Of a stretch of 64,000 nt of DNA, positions 11,971 through 23,700 are shown piece by piece; within the stretch, counting starts at the first letter, position 1; each line of letters opens with the position of its first letter. Origin of the DNA: Vicia villosa (taxonomy: Eukaryota > Streptophyta > Magnoliopsida > Fabales > Fabaceae); the NCBI RefSeq assembly GCF_029867415.1, contig NC_081186.1, positions 12,284,930 to 12,348,929 on the forward strand. Reading direction: 5' to 3'. The translations under genes were made by a program, and so were the position numbers. Under the pieces are notes generated by a model, which was not told the origin of the DNA, did no database searches, and saw only the letters and a program-made list of their open reading frames with translations.

Positions 11971-12871
11971 ATGCTCTGTAAGTCCTCTCTCGCGTGTACG
12001 AAAACATTTGGGGACAATGTTTAGTGCAAGTGGGGGAGGGATTTTATTTTTATTGCTTTTTTGGTCTGAGTTTATTCTATTTTTAGTATGTTATCTTTTG
12101 AGGTTTGTGTTTTCAAATTTTGTCCAAAGTGTAACAGGTTGAAGATTGGTGTCGAAGGCATGATTAAATGAGTAGTGAGTGGATGAACGACACAACCCAA
12201 GTTTAACCCCTCAAGGCACATTGGAAGTGGATGTAGCCGAAAATGTCGGACGCAAATTGGTGAACTGAAATGAGAAGTTAAGTGGCGAAATCAAACCGGA
12301 AAGAAAAATCACACGACATGAAGGGTGTGTGGAAGTTGCAAACTTGACCTACCGGGTGAGGAATATAAAAAGCCAAACACATGCAAAAATCACCATGAGA
12401 GTGAAATCAGGTATGGCTTTATCTCCCTAATTTTGCGTTTGTCCTACCGACACAATACAAATGTGAAATCACACAAGAAGCACTTGTTTGTTTTGCCCCC
12501 GATCCATGTCTTCCGTCATTTTATTTTATTATATCCCTCGTTTAACTCATTGAGCCATTCCCCCTTTGTTTGTTTTTTTTTCTTTTTCCCCTCATTCATG
12601 TCTACCATATTTGTTTAGCACTTATCGTGGTTGTTTATCTCGAATCCATGTGAAATTGTAAGTTTGGGGTGGTGCACAAGAAAATGAAGGGCAAGTGTGC
12701 AAATAAAACAAAAGAGAAAAGAAAAGTGTGTGAAACACAAGAAAAAAGAGGAAAATGAAAGAAAAGAAAAGAAAAAGTAGTGTGAAACACTTGCCCAAAA
12801 AAGATTTGAAAGACTCGTTCGATGTGGAACACCCGGAAATTTGGTGAAAATGGAGTGTCTAAGAAGAAACC
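11971..12871 (+). other. Athila 3' non-coding region, part 1
   Basis: No protein-coding pattern. It contains gggacaatg...tgggggaggg near 12011-12040, a phrase usual in the 3' untranslated part of Athila elements, and a purine-rich tract (gaaaagaaaag type) at 12700-12780. It ends in AAACC (12867-12871), the left copy of the target duplication of the nested solo LTR. Confidence 0.6.
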
Positions 12872-15660
12872 TGTCATACCCCAAAATTTACTCGATATAA
12901 TCTACATCTTCTAATTTATTAAAGGTGTTAAAATTAAGAGCCATAGGGTTTAATATAACTATTATTAAACTTGACCTCTTATAAAATTCCCTTATAAATT
13001 GGTTGAAATAAAAACAGGGGTTTGAATAGCAAATATTTTGGGATCTAAACAGTGGGCCCAATTGTTACAAAAATTCTATGATTTTTGGAGAAATCATTTG
13101 TGTTTTACTAACATTTGTTTTATTATTATTTAAATTTCATTATTAACTTTCATTAATATTGTGATTATTATTAGGTAGAATTAGGATTAATTAGTTTTTT
13201 ATTTTTAATTAGGTTTTATTTGTTATTAGGATTATTAGTATTATTATTATTATGATTATTTTTAACTTTTAATTTAGTTGGGCAATAGGCCCATTAGGTG
13301 TAGAAAACCTAAATAGACTAGTATAAAAAGGGAAGATTTTTGTGCAAGAAAAGGGGGAGCCGAAAAACGACAACCACCACACAACCATTCACCAGTAATC
13401 TTTGTTCAGCCACTCTCAGTACCACTTTGCACGTGAAACCTTTCTCAGTATAATCAAAATCACTTCTACTGCACTTCTCCTTCCATAAAAGACAAACCAT
13501 GTACATATTTTCTTTACTAATATCATGACCATTCACAATACTACCCGTCTATCATGACCATTCACAATACTACCCATCCCCAAACAATAACCAAACTTCA
13601 CAAAAAAAAGAATAACAAAATCTAATTCTTTCTGTTAGTTTTAACAACCAAAGCATTGTTTCGTACAACAACAGTGAGATCGAATCAAAAGCAAACACAT
13701 GAGATTATCACTAAACAAGAGCTCCTCACAACCGTGAATCCGGACACCGCGTGATCACCACCAGCACTATCACGATTCCAATCTACGCTATTCAGAACTG
13801 ACGACGGCAGCGGCTTGTCGCCCAACCACGCGCGTCAATCATCACAAATCTGCATTCCACCTCCATCATCGACGACAACACGAACATCATCATCCATCAC
13901 TGAGCCTGCCAAGCAAATCGGAACAACACAATCGGTAAAATAAAGAAGACAAGCAAAGTAAGTCGACGTCATCGTAACTGACGAATGCGCGACCTTCGAA
14001 CCACCACGTTCATGGATGCGCCTCTTGCCGGAACTCCGCAACCACGCTCAGCCGCGACCACCACCGCGAAGCTCTTCGATCTCCCTTCCGGCCTCCCCCA
14101 AGATCTCGCTATCTCAGATCATCATCATCACCTTCCTTCGATCTCCACAGCAGCAATCATCATTTAATTTTCCTTATCTTCATCGACACAGTGACGCGAT
14201 CAACAACAAATCCGGTAACTTCAAGTCAATTAGATCTTCCTTATCTTCATCTGTTTATATAAATCCATAAGCGTTGATCCCATTCTTTCGTTGTTGTTGT
14301 TGATTTTCATGAGCTTTTGAACTAGATGTTTGTTGTATCTTCATGTGTTATGTGGACTTGGTTAATATATGAAGTTAGTGTTTGATTTTTTTTCCTTTCT
14401 TCTAGTTTTTACTTTGTTTGAGAGAGTTTATTGGTGTTAAAAGGAAGTGAGATGAGAGGAGATTAGTTCGGTTTTGGGAATGATAGAAGAGTTTGTTGTG
14501 GTTCTGTAATGACAATGCTGGGAGAAACTAAGAAGCTGAAAATGAGGGTAATGATAGGGAGGCGGGTCACTTGTTTTGTTACCCTAGGCCTTTTTTTTGT
14601 TTTTTCAGATTTTGGGCTTGTTGAGCCCAACGAAACTTACCTTGCTCACATCTCACTCCAGCGCACACTCCCCTTTGACTATTATGTTTAGAGTTTTGGG
14701 CCCAAGATTTCCATAAAAACTTATAGCCCAATTCTGAATCGTACTATGCAGCCCATTTGCTCTTAACACCCCTAGAATTGCTATTCCTTTAACAACATAC
14801 ACCTCCCTTCAAAAAATAAATAAAATAAATAATTTAATTCTATAACTCTTTTTGTTAATTGTTTAATATAATTTCTCCCCGAACCGACTATACCTATTGG
14901 TCATATTAGGCGAGAAATAATTTTTGATCAATTTAATTTATTACTAATCCGACTAATTCCGGTTTAATTCTCTCCTCGACCCGACTGAAGCTATTAGTCG
15001 CATTAGACGAGAGATAAAAAATACATAAAATTTAAAAACATATTTAATTTGCTGCCCGCGACGATCAATCTATCGATCTGAGTAACCAGCAATGCCCCAT
15101 TAATCCGTTAGCTATACTGACCAAATATATTGGTCATCGCATCTAACAGTGCCATATCAAATCAGGGTTGTACGCCCAAACAAACATCTAAAACACACTA
15201 AACCACGACACTATGGATTTTTATCCTCTTCAATCAGGCAATTCAAAATGCCTTTCAAATCACAACTTCTAAAACTACGATAGGCCATTCAAAAAGCCTT
15301 CAAACAACCTCACACTAATTCAAAGGCTAATTCAAAGGCGTACAATCTTGTGCCCGAACTACGTTGACTCTGATTCTCCCTAAGGAGATACGTAGGCACT
15401 TGGATAACCAAGGTGAGTCCCCCTCCCTAAAATCTCAATTTTTCTCCTATTCAATTCCTTAGCTATTAACCTTCACTTTTAGCCATAAAACTTGACCCTT
15501 AGATTCAAAGCCAATAGGAAAGGGTTGAGGGTGCCTAGCACCTTCCCTCGACCTGATTATAATAACTTACCCCGATCTCTTAACTGCGTAGGGTTTCCTA
15601 TTCGCCCTTCAGAATAGGTGGCGACTCTAATAGTCTTAATTTTTAGGGCAGGTTGCTACA
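12872..15660 (+). mobile_element. Solo LTR of a Tat/Ogre-type element, nested
   Basis: It begins TGTCATACCCC and ends GGTTGCTACA, giving TG...CA termini. It is flanked by the 5-bp direct repeat AAACC at 12867-12871 and 15661-15665, so insertion boundaries are exact. Within it are an AT-rich left part, a more GC-balanced section at 13700-14260, and a right end with gtgcctagcaccttccc and ggtggcgactct. No internal region or second LTR is present. A full element inserted and then collapsed to one LTR by recombination; the plus-strand Athila element resumes at 15666. The length of 2789 bases is within what Tat/Ogre LTRs can reach. Open frames inside show no domain. Confidence 0.88.
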
Positions 15661-15665
15661 AAACC

Positions 15666-16130
15666 CCCACACATACATGAACACAAAGATGAGAGGAATA
15701 ACATAAGTGCAGAGAAAAAAAAAGAACCAATTGTGTACCCATTCCTTGTTTATCTAACCTCCACCTCAGCCCCATTACAACCTAAAAGCCCTCAAATTGT
15801 GTGAATTCTTTTTGTGTAGTGAAAGTAGGATGTTTGTAAAGTCAAGGGTTGATATTGCATATCGTGATTTGAGCGAAAAACACTCTAATCTTGACTCTTG
15901 AGAGACATTGTGAGAAGTGTGAAAAGTTTGCAGGTGTAATACACTTTGATGTGAAGTGTGATGGACAACAAGGCGCGATAAGCCCAAAAGCTGAATCAAG
16001 GTGACCTCTATTTGACTATGTTGTGGGAATGTTAAATTCAAGGTGTGAGGTTGTTTGACTATGTTGTGGGAAAGTTAAATTCAAGGTGACCTCTGTTTGA
16101 TCGCTTGCATCGCTTGAGGACAAGCAATGA
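15666..16130 (+). other. Athila 3' non-coding region, part 2
   Basis: This continues the plus-strand Athila element after the nested solo LTR. No protein is encoded. A near-perfect direct repeat of about 36 bases (tttgactatgttgtgggaa and following) lies at 16010-16045 and 16053-16088. It ends with cgcttgaggacaagcaatg, a phrase also seen, inverted, beside the minus-strand relative's LTR at 22575-22600. Confidence 0.6.
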
Positions 16131-16133
16131 GAT

Positions 16134-16146
16134 AAATTTGGGGTTG
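16134..16146 (+). other. Polypurine tract before the 3' LTR
   Basis: aaatttggggttg lies immediately before the LTR start TGATCGGT at 16147. This is the plus-strand priming site of the element. The minus-strand relative has the matching tract AAGTTTGGGGGAGTT at 22562-22576. Confidence 0.75.
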
Positions 16147-17160
16147 TGATCGGTCACCATTTATACTTAATTTCATCATGAATTCGGCACAATTTCGTCA
16201 TGCTTGGTAACACTTTGTGGTTGTTTTTAAGTGTTTTTCCTTAATTTATCTAGTTATAGTTTATTTGTATGCAATTTGTTTTTGTGCCATTTATCGTTGT
16301 CTATTAGGTGCATTTGATCTCGTTTGGTGATTGTTTTAAGTTGGCTTTGGATTGAAGAAAGATCGCATGTCCAAGTGGTACACAAGAAGGAAACGAAGAG
16401 CAAAAATAGAGTGGATAGGCAGAGGCTGACACGGTCTGCCCGTGTCACCTAACACGGCCGTGTCAGACCTCCTGAAGCAAGTTTCCCCAGATGGCAGAAG
16501 CTGACACGGTCTGCCCGTGTCAAGTGACACAGTCGTGCCAGCTGGTGCGGACAGAAATCCTGATTTTTATGTTTTGATATTTTTAAAGTACCAGGGGCAT
16601 TTTTGGTATTCTGTCTTGGACCTGAAAACCTAGAGAGTTTAAAAGTGATTTGAGAGACAAGGATAAGGCACTTTTTGCATCGTACGATAGAATTCCAGAT
16701 AGAGGAGAAAGATAGCTTCATCAAGGGTTTGGAAGACGAAGAGATTCAACGGTGGACACCATTGAAGATCAGAGTTTTCACTAATCTTTGTAATGTCTAA
16801 ACTCTTTAATTTGTGTTTCTTGAATACTATGAAAGGCTAAACCCCCCAATGCTAGGGGGTGTCCCTGATTTGATTTGTAATGACTCTGAATATCGTATTT
16901 CTTTAATCCAATATTCATAAAGCACATCATACACCTTACCTTGGCATTATTCTCATTTTATAGAAAAGTTCAATTTTAATTTCAGCTTATTTATTTTAAT
17001 TCACTTGTTTCATTTTAAACAAAAAACCCACATGCCTTTTTGTTTAATTGACTTGTTACAATAACTTATATTTCCTACGCAATCCTCGAGATCGATACTT
17101 GGGGTAAAACCCATTATAACTACATTGGTGAAAATAGTACACTTGCTATTTTACCGATCA
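16147..17160 (+). repeat. 3' LTR of the plus-strand Athila element
   Basis: It begins TGATCGGT and ends ACCGATCA, a perfect 8-bp terminal inverted repeat. It matches the 5' LTR (2992-4275) closely, with two differences: it has the first 56 bases that the 5' copy lost, and it lacks about 320 bases between gaatatcgtatttc... (16917) and ataaagcacatc. Palindromic modules are at 16425-16465 and 16500-16545. The C5/G5 hairpin is at 16842-16860. Confidence 0.9.
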
Positions 17161-20100
17161 ATTTGCCAAGAGAAGAAAGTATAAATGTGAAGTGGTAATC
17201 AGTCAGAATGACCTAGTGTGAGTAGCAAATTCTAATTGAAAAACTGATAAGTACTTTGACGGGAGACTTAGTACTTATTGGGTATAAAACCTGGATGCAA
17301 GACTGAGAAGAAGAAACCAGTCAGGATGAACTAGTGTGAGTAGTAAATCTTACTGAGTAACTAATGAGTACTTTGACGGGAGACTTAGTACCTATTAGAT
17401 GAGAAGTCCTTCTAGTTATGTGTTCACTATTATCTTCACATATTAAGGAAGTATGGCAAGAGTATCTGGTGAAGCATACTGACTCTGTTAAATATCTTGA
17501 TGGGAGCTGGATATTTACAATGTCTGTATGAAAAGACTCAGACGTGTATGCTGAATATTGATTTATGGTTATACAATCATAGTTTCTTCTACTTCAAGTT
17601 GCAGAGTGTGGCAATGTGAATCTTGTGTAGCAAGAAAACTGACGTTTCTAAACTCGGAAACTGTGGCAAATTCCAAATAAAGGAAACTTCAAGGACGAAC
17701 ATCAAAGATGTCCTAAATTTGTATATCTCAGGGGGAGTAAAAGAGTATGAAGATCAACAAAGACAATGTTATTCTACTTCTATCCAAATGTAAAGTCTTT
17801 CAAAGACTAATCTTGAAGCCAGAAGAACAAAGTCACACAAGATGTCAGAACATAACTCAAGTCATGTTTATTCTCAAAGACCAGCAAAGAATATTCTTTG
17901 CATTATCATCTGAAGACATGGATTGATGGTGTGTATCACTTGTTCTGACCTAGTGCATAATCCAACCTATGCACAAGTCCTCCTGGTGCAGTTCCTCTTA
18001 AAATAACATTTCTTGATTGAGACTTTAGTTAAAGTCCAGGTATGTTGTTTAAATTGCTCAGGTTTATAAAGTCTTTTTGTTTTGTTTGAGTCTTGTTTGA
18101 GTCCCTCATGTTCTTCTTTCGGATATGAGAAAATTCTAGAGTCTAGGTTATGGTTGTCAGGTTGTGACAATCATAGGGTTTAAGGGTAGTGTTCAGATAT
18201 TGTTAAGTCTGAGGTTATTCTTTACATTTGTTTGGTAAAGAATAAGATTCTTATTTCGTGTCGTGAACATAAATTGTTTCTTGTGTTCCAAGTTATTCTA
18301 TAGAGACGTGTTATCTCTATGGATAGTCAGAGTTTGTTTGAGTTTGGTGTTCAGACAAACTTATGTCTTGAGTGGTGTCAACATCAGAATGTGCTTTTAT
18401 CCTGGAAGAAGGTCTAGGAATATTCATGTGAAGTTTGAAAAAGAGACATTATTGTCTAAAGTGGTAGTTCAGGCAATATGGATTAGAATGGGCAGGTTAT
18501 GATCTGGATGTTAGTAATTTGTTCTGGAAATAACATAATTACTTTCATGAAGAGGACTTCACTTCCTGAATATGACTATGAAGACAAAAGTTCTATGATC
18601 TAATCAACACAGCTGAGGATAAAGGAGAATCCTTCTGAGTCAAGGAGCATGTTAATCAATGTGTGAGATTGAGGAACATCATATCAAGAAGGATTTATAC
18701 AATGATCTGATACAAACATGGTAAGATTATGCTCAACAAAGTACAAGAAGTGGAAATTCCTTATGTTGAGATTGTGGCAACCTCTCTGTGTGTGTTTCTA
18801 ATGTCAAGAGGTCATCAATTGATCATTTCTGAAGGAGATAAGTTAATAGATAAGGGTCTGTTGCAAAAAGAGATGAACCTTGTGGAATATACTGGTAGTA
18901 CAAATGTAAGACACAATGTTATAACATCTTATTTCTGGTATGAGTATTTAATGTAAAGGAGCATTTTTGCAATAGTGAGTGTGTTTAGAAGGATAGTTGA
19001 ACAGAGGGTGAGGCTCTTGAAGATATGAAGATGCGTCTTATATTTTCCAATCATAATTTCAAGTTTATTCCTTGAAGAAGCTCAGTCTATCTCAGATAGG
19101 AGGAGTGACTTCTTATGTCAAGAAAAGTATCTTGGTCAAGAATACATTTACATCATGAAGAAAATGTGACATTATAGTCAGTTATTTGTAAATGGTTGAA
19201 TCTAACCATGTGCAACTGGAATCCACAATTCTTTCTCTACACTAATGAGGTAGTTGTATGTCTAACAGTCTCAAGGTGTTTAGAACAACAGAAGTCTATG
19301 TCTATGACTAGTGAGTCAGAAGAGTAAGTGGGGCGTCTGTTACTTGGTCCATACGATGCTTTGTCTTAATCTTTTGAAGAATCTTGAGCTATGTGCTTAA
19401 AGGGAAGAAAATTGACATTGTCTGACAGGATGTCATGACATGTTTAAAGAAAACAGTCAAAAACTTCTTTGGAAAGAGTAATTGCTTTTGGAACTGTTTC
19501 CTAATTAACTGTGTGACCGTTGAACAAGACCAAAGACCATCGTTATTTCCTATAATCTCCAATGGCTATATATTGGCGTCTCCATAGATTGCAGAAATCA
19601 AACTCTCTCAAGATGTCGTTTGTCTGTGTTCTTATGAGCCAGGTCTGGGTTTGGTATTGTGATGGGTTGCTTTATCAAAACCTCTTCAGAAAAAGAGAAA
19701 CATGGGTTGGGGATGTTTATAGTCTCTACCATGGGTTTTTCTGCAATAACAACAAAGATGTTCCGTCATATACAACCTTCAGTATAGGAACTATTTTCGT
19801 TGTGATTTGTGATCTGCGTTATGAACACAATTGTGATTTGTATTCTGAGTTACTAGGACCGGTGCACAGTTTTCACTTAAGTCCTCTCGCAGGGTCTAAG
19901 CTAGGATTTGGTTTCTAATTCAAGACTAAGTAAGGGGTCTCTTATGCCACCATTTGTCATCCAAGGCAAAGGCCTTCTCCCATCGTAAAAAGAAACAAAG
20001 GATTTTGAAGCAGACTGAAGATATTATGATGTGGTTCAAGTCCTGAAGAATATAAGGTATTGATTAAAGCCCAATTCTGAGAATGTAAAATTCTATTCTT

Positions 20101-20174
20101 CCTTGTTGTCTTGAAAGTTGAAGCATTTATGTTTTGATGCATTTTTAATGAATGTTTAGTTTTAGCCAAAATAT
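17161..20174 (+). mobile_element. Interior of a SIRE-like copia element, no coding sequence recognised
   Basis: The stretch precedes a SIRE/Maximus-type polypurine tract and LTR at 20175-20190 and is therefore read as its interior. I see no gag, protease, integrase, polymerase or env-like protein in any frame. The 118-codon open frame at 19562-19918 has no domain. A phrase tactttgacgggagactt is repeated at about 17250 and 17359. The absence of a protein suggests a non-autonomous derivative or a heavily decayed 3' region. The left end is cut by the Athila 3' LTR. Confidence 0.5.
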
Positions 20175-20189
20175 GCCAAAGGGGGAGAT
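20175..20189 (+). other. SIRE-type polypurine tract
   Basis: gccaaagggggagat directly precedes TGTTAG at 20190. The same arrangement, inverted, is at 32975-32990 for the minus-strand SIRE element. It marks the plus-strand orientation of this element and the start of its 3' LTR. Confidence 0.75.
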
Positions 20190-21219
20190 TGTTAGTGATT
20201 TTATTGGCTGATTGGCATCCATGTTTGGCTAAAACATAATAAGCAGCAAAACATAATTCAATGTGTAACCTTGCAAATATAAAAGAACAAAACAGTTACA
20301 AGCAAGATGTTATATGGAATGTCATGACATCAACTCATGACATCACGCCTGCAGAACTGGAATGAAGATTCAGTTTGATACTCAACAGATACAGGATATT
20401 CGTGGAATATTTTGTAGTCCTATGTGGCGCAAATTTAAAGGTCAAAAGAATATTAAAGAATCAGATCAGAAGATTGAAGATTCAGGAAGAATCAGATCAG
20501 AAGATTGAAGATTCATCAATTTCAAATTTAGGAGATAAATTAGGAAACTCATGATTAAAAGACCTTATTTGTAGCAGAATATTTCTGCATATTTGTAAAA
20601 GCAAGGAGTGCTGCGATTTGTAAGCCCGAGTCCAACTGGGAATAGGCTATAAATAGAAACCTTTGTAACCTAGTTTTATAGAGAGAACTAAATTCAGAAA
20701 AGATGTAGTCATTAGGGTTTCTCTAGGTAGACCACCCAGGTTGTGGGATGGCTTCCATGTCCTTCTCGAAACCTGTAGGTAAGAGAAGTGATTGTTCTCA
20801 CTCTAAACCTGTAGGTAAAAGTTGAGTATTGTGTTCTTGATTGAACCTGTGAAGCAAGATGAATTTATTGTTCATTGTTAATTATGTAAATAGTTGTTTC
20901 AGGGTTGTAACAGTTAGGTATCACTGGGGAGTGAGCAGAGGTTCTCTTGTCTTGGATGGATGTCTGAGATAAAGGTTGCATTGGGTAGTGATTAGGTATG
21001 CTAGAGGTTGTTTATCTGTAAACCAGGGGTTGTTTACATAAAATAGTACTAAAGATAGTGAAGTCTTCTTCCTGGCTTGGTAGCCCCCATAGTAGGTAGT
21101 TAGACCGAACTGGGTTAACAATTAACTGGGTTATTTATCTTCTGGATTATGTTGTTTGTTCAGTCGTGGATGTTATGACATTGTGTATAACAATAGGATT
21201 AGAAGTGTTAGATGTTCCT
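20190..21219 (+). repeat. 3' LTR of a SIRE-like element, left part (split)
   Basis: It starts TGTTAGTGATTTTATTGGC and runs to gatgttcct, where the minus-strand Athila relative is inserted; it resumes at 27572. It resembles the 5' LTR at 29265-30485, with shared stretches such as gtaacctag...ttttag, accaccc..gtttgtgggatgg and aaccgaactggg. A 27-base tandem duplication (agatcagaagattgaagatt type) lies at 20460-20512. The last five bases, TTCCT (21215-21219), are the left copy of the Athila target duplication. Confidence 0.8.
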
Positions 21220-22561
21220 TGATCGGAAAAATAGCAAGTGTACTATTTTGCCTCTGTAGTAATAAAGGGAAAATTCCCCGAGTGTCGATCTCAAGGACTG
21301 CGTGATATTATAGAGTTAGTAGGAATTCAATTAAACAAAAAGCCTTGGGGGTTTTGGTTTGTATAATTACGAATTAAAATGCAAATAAACTTAAAAAGGT
21401 TGATTTGGCCAAATATGAGTAACATGCCATGGTAGGTGTGTGCATTAACATGTAGCAATTCTGAACCTTTGTTTCACTAACAAAATTCAACTTATCAATT
21501 ACCAGTTCTTAAGGGTATTTGCTCCTAAGTCCTTAGTGGGCAAACCTTTGAACATTGAAATCCTAATCCCAAAGTCCTTCGAAATTAGTGATCAAATCAA
21601 GTATTATTATAATCAAGAACAATCCGGTTATTATAGGGTATCCCTAGTCCTAGGTGATATCTACTATAGTATAATGGTATAAAAACCCTAACAATGGAGG
21701 TCAATCCTAATTGTCAGTCGTAAATCAATCCAGTTGGTTTGACGAGGAAAACATTAAAAACCTTATACCATTAAATTGAACGCAAAAGAGAAATATGTTA
21801 TTGAAATTCGGATTTCAAAATCATCACAAATGTTAATCAGGGACACCCCCTAGCATTGGGGGGTTTAGCTACTCATATCATCCAAAGAAATTATTAAGAT
21901 ATCAAATAAAGACATTACAACAGAGATGATGAACTTTGATCTTCAATGGCTTACGCTCATGAGAGTTCTCTGTTCTTCTCCAATTGCATAAGCTTCTTCT
22001 CTCAATCCTCGAATTCTTCGTGTGGCAAAAAGATCCCTAATTCATCTTGAAAACCCTCCTAAATAGTGCAGACTCACTTAAGTTGGTTGGAAATCCCAAA
22101 AATACCCTTGCAGGCAAACCACTGAACAAAATCACTGAAATCAACGTCAACCCCAACACGGGCCGTGTTGTGCAACACGGGCACCCGTGTTGGTCCCCTG
22201 GCATCTTTATTTTTATTCGTTGGTCCCAGACTTAGCAACACGAGTCGTGTTGCGCAACACGGGCACTTGTGTTGCACCCCTGTTTTTCCTTTCTCTCAAA
22301 CTTCGCTCCCAGCTCTCTTCCTGACACGGCCCGTGTTGAGCAACACGGCCACCCGTGTCAGGCCTCCTGAAACATGTTTTTTGAACTTCCTCGAAACTCT
22401 AAGTTTTGCACTGATTTATTCCGATTTAACCATATGAGCCTGAAAACAGTAAAACATACAACCAAAGCATAAAATGACGATTAAAGAAATAAAACACTCA
22501 ATAACATAACTTAAACATACTTAAAAACAACGGTAAATATATGTGTGAAAACCACTAATCA
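21220..22561 (-). repeat. 3' LTR (left copy) of the gag-protease Athila element
   Basis: TGATCGG at the left and ctaatca at the right edge; in the other LTR the same edge reads ctgatca. It includes a C6/G6 hairpin at 21843-21870 (gggacaccccctagcattgg), lost from the other LTR, and three modules of the acacgg...ccgtgtt type at about 22155-22195, 22237-22275 and 22321-22362. The ORFs on both strands in this LTR are not genes. Confidence 0.9.
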
Positions 22562-22576
22562 AACTCCCCCAAACTT
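22562..22576 (-). other. Polypurine tract of the minus-strand Athila element
   Basis: On the minus strand it reads AAGTTTGGGGGAGTT, directly before the 3' LTR. The flanking phrase with cgcttgaggtcaagcaacg on the minus strand parallels the sequence before the polypurine tract of the plus-strand Athila element. Confidence 0.75.
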
Positions 22577-23700
22577 AAACCGTTGCTTGACCTCAAGCGA
22601 CAATTACAAAAGTTAATGACCCTCAAAGCACACGGTGTTCATACGTGAGATATCCATCTGTATTGGTTAAGAAACAGTTGGTTTGGCATTCACATGACGC
22701 GACGAGTTTTGTTACCATATTAAACCTCAAGCTCCCGTTTCGGATACCTCTCCAACTATGCTTTGCACTTAAGTCTCTTTCCGATGTTCCTCCTCTTTCA
22801 TTCGGATAATCATATTAAGGCACTGCATTTCTTATAATAATCATCACCTGCATGAGACGAATCAAGGCTTCTTATTTTCTTTTCCTTGCACCAACCTAGC
22901 AGCATTGGCTAATTTTTATTACCGATGAAATTTTCAAACTTTGCAGTTATGTATTGTCCTTTTGGACGACGTTTGGGGATCAATCTCCTTTGGGCTGAAT
23001 AACCGGGTGAGGGTCACCCAACTTAGCGAGCCGATTGCCTTTTACCGCCTTTTCATCATTTGGTGCCAACTTTATCTCTCTTTTTTTTTCAACCAATCAT
23101 CATGCAGGTGAATCTGAATTATGCCAGACTGTATCAATAAACTACTCGAGAAGCACTTCTCAGGAGACAAGTACTATCGTGCAAATATACACGTTAGACT
23201 CGTGTCTCTTTTAGGGAACCAAGGGTGTTTAAACAAACCTCTTCTTGTCACATTATTCCGCACTTCCTGTCCTCAAACAATCCTCGCTTCATCTCTATAT
23301 ACTATTCCCGATCGCTCTTTAGGATCAAAACTTCTTCAACAAAAATTAAAATTTCGGTCAAAATTTGGGCAGAATTCACTTTATGGTTTCACATCATACC
23401 AATAACATAAAAATAACATAAAAATAAAATGCAAAGAGAAGAGCCTCCCCCAAACTTGAACTAAACATTGGCCTCAATGTTTCAGAACCAGCCTGAGAGA
23501 GGTGACTCATAGAGGGTAATGCACTCTTATGATCACTTCCAAGCTTTCACCAGAGACGTCCTCTTTTATTTCCTGAAAATAAAATAAACAAACAGAGAAA
23601 TTAATTATTAAAACCGTGGGTTGCCTCCCACGAAGCGCTTCGTTTAACGTCGCATGGCTCGACGGTCCATTAACCTTTATTATGGAGGGTATTTCCTTTT
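22577..23700 (-). other. Non-coding 3' region of the gag-protease Athila element
   Basis: It holds no recognisable protein; pol and the env-like ORF of the full-size relative are absent. The block at 23612-23664, on the minus strand gacgttaaacgaagcgcttc followed by gtgggaggcaacccacg, is nearly identical to the post-integrase block of the plus-strand element at 10017-10058. This places the deletion between protease and this block. Confidence 0.65.

Larger units (their letters stand above)
2992..17160 (+). mobile_element. Athila-type Ty3/gypsy element, degenerate, containing a nested solo LTR
   Basis: In order it has a 5' LTR (2992-4275), a tRNA-Asp primer site, gag, protease, reverse transcriptase, RNase H, integrase, an env-like ORF, a polypurine tract and a 3' LTR (16147-17160). 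The primer site, the extra ORF after pol and the protease motif beginning DLGAS point to the Athila branch of Ty3/gypsy. Gag-pol lies in one frame from 4431 to 9455 but has eight premature stops, followed by two frameshifts, so it cannot make a full polyprotein. A 2.79-kb solo LTR of another family sits at 12872-15660. No target duplication can be checked because the left LTR end is missing. Confidence 0.9.

Noticed and set aside
13985..14270. Plus-strand ORFs of 60 and 84 codons
   Set aside because: They lie inside the solo LTR and show no domain.
19562..19918. 118-codon plus-strand ORF in the SIRE-like interior
   Set aside because: No similarity to copia proteins was recognised and it is not supported by neighbours; kept only as non-coding interior.
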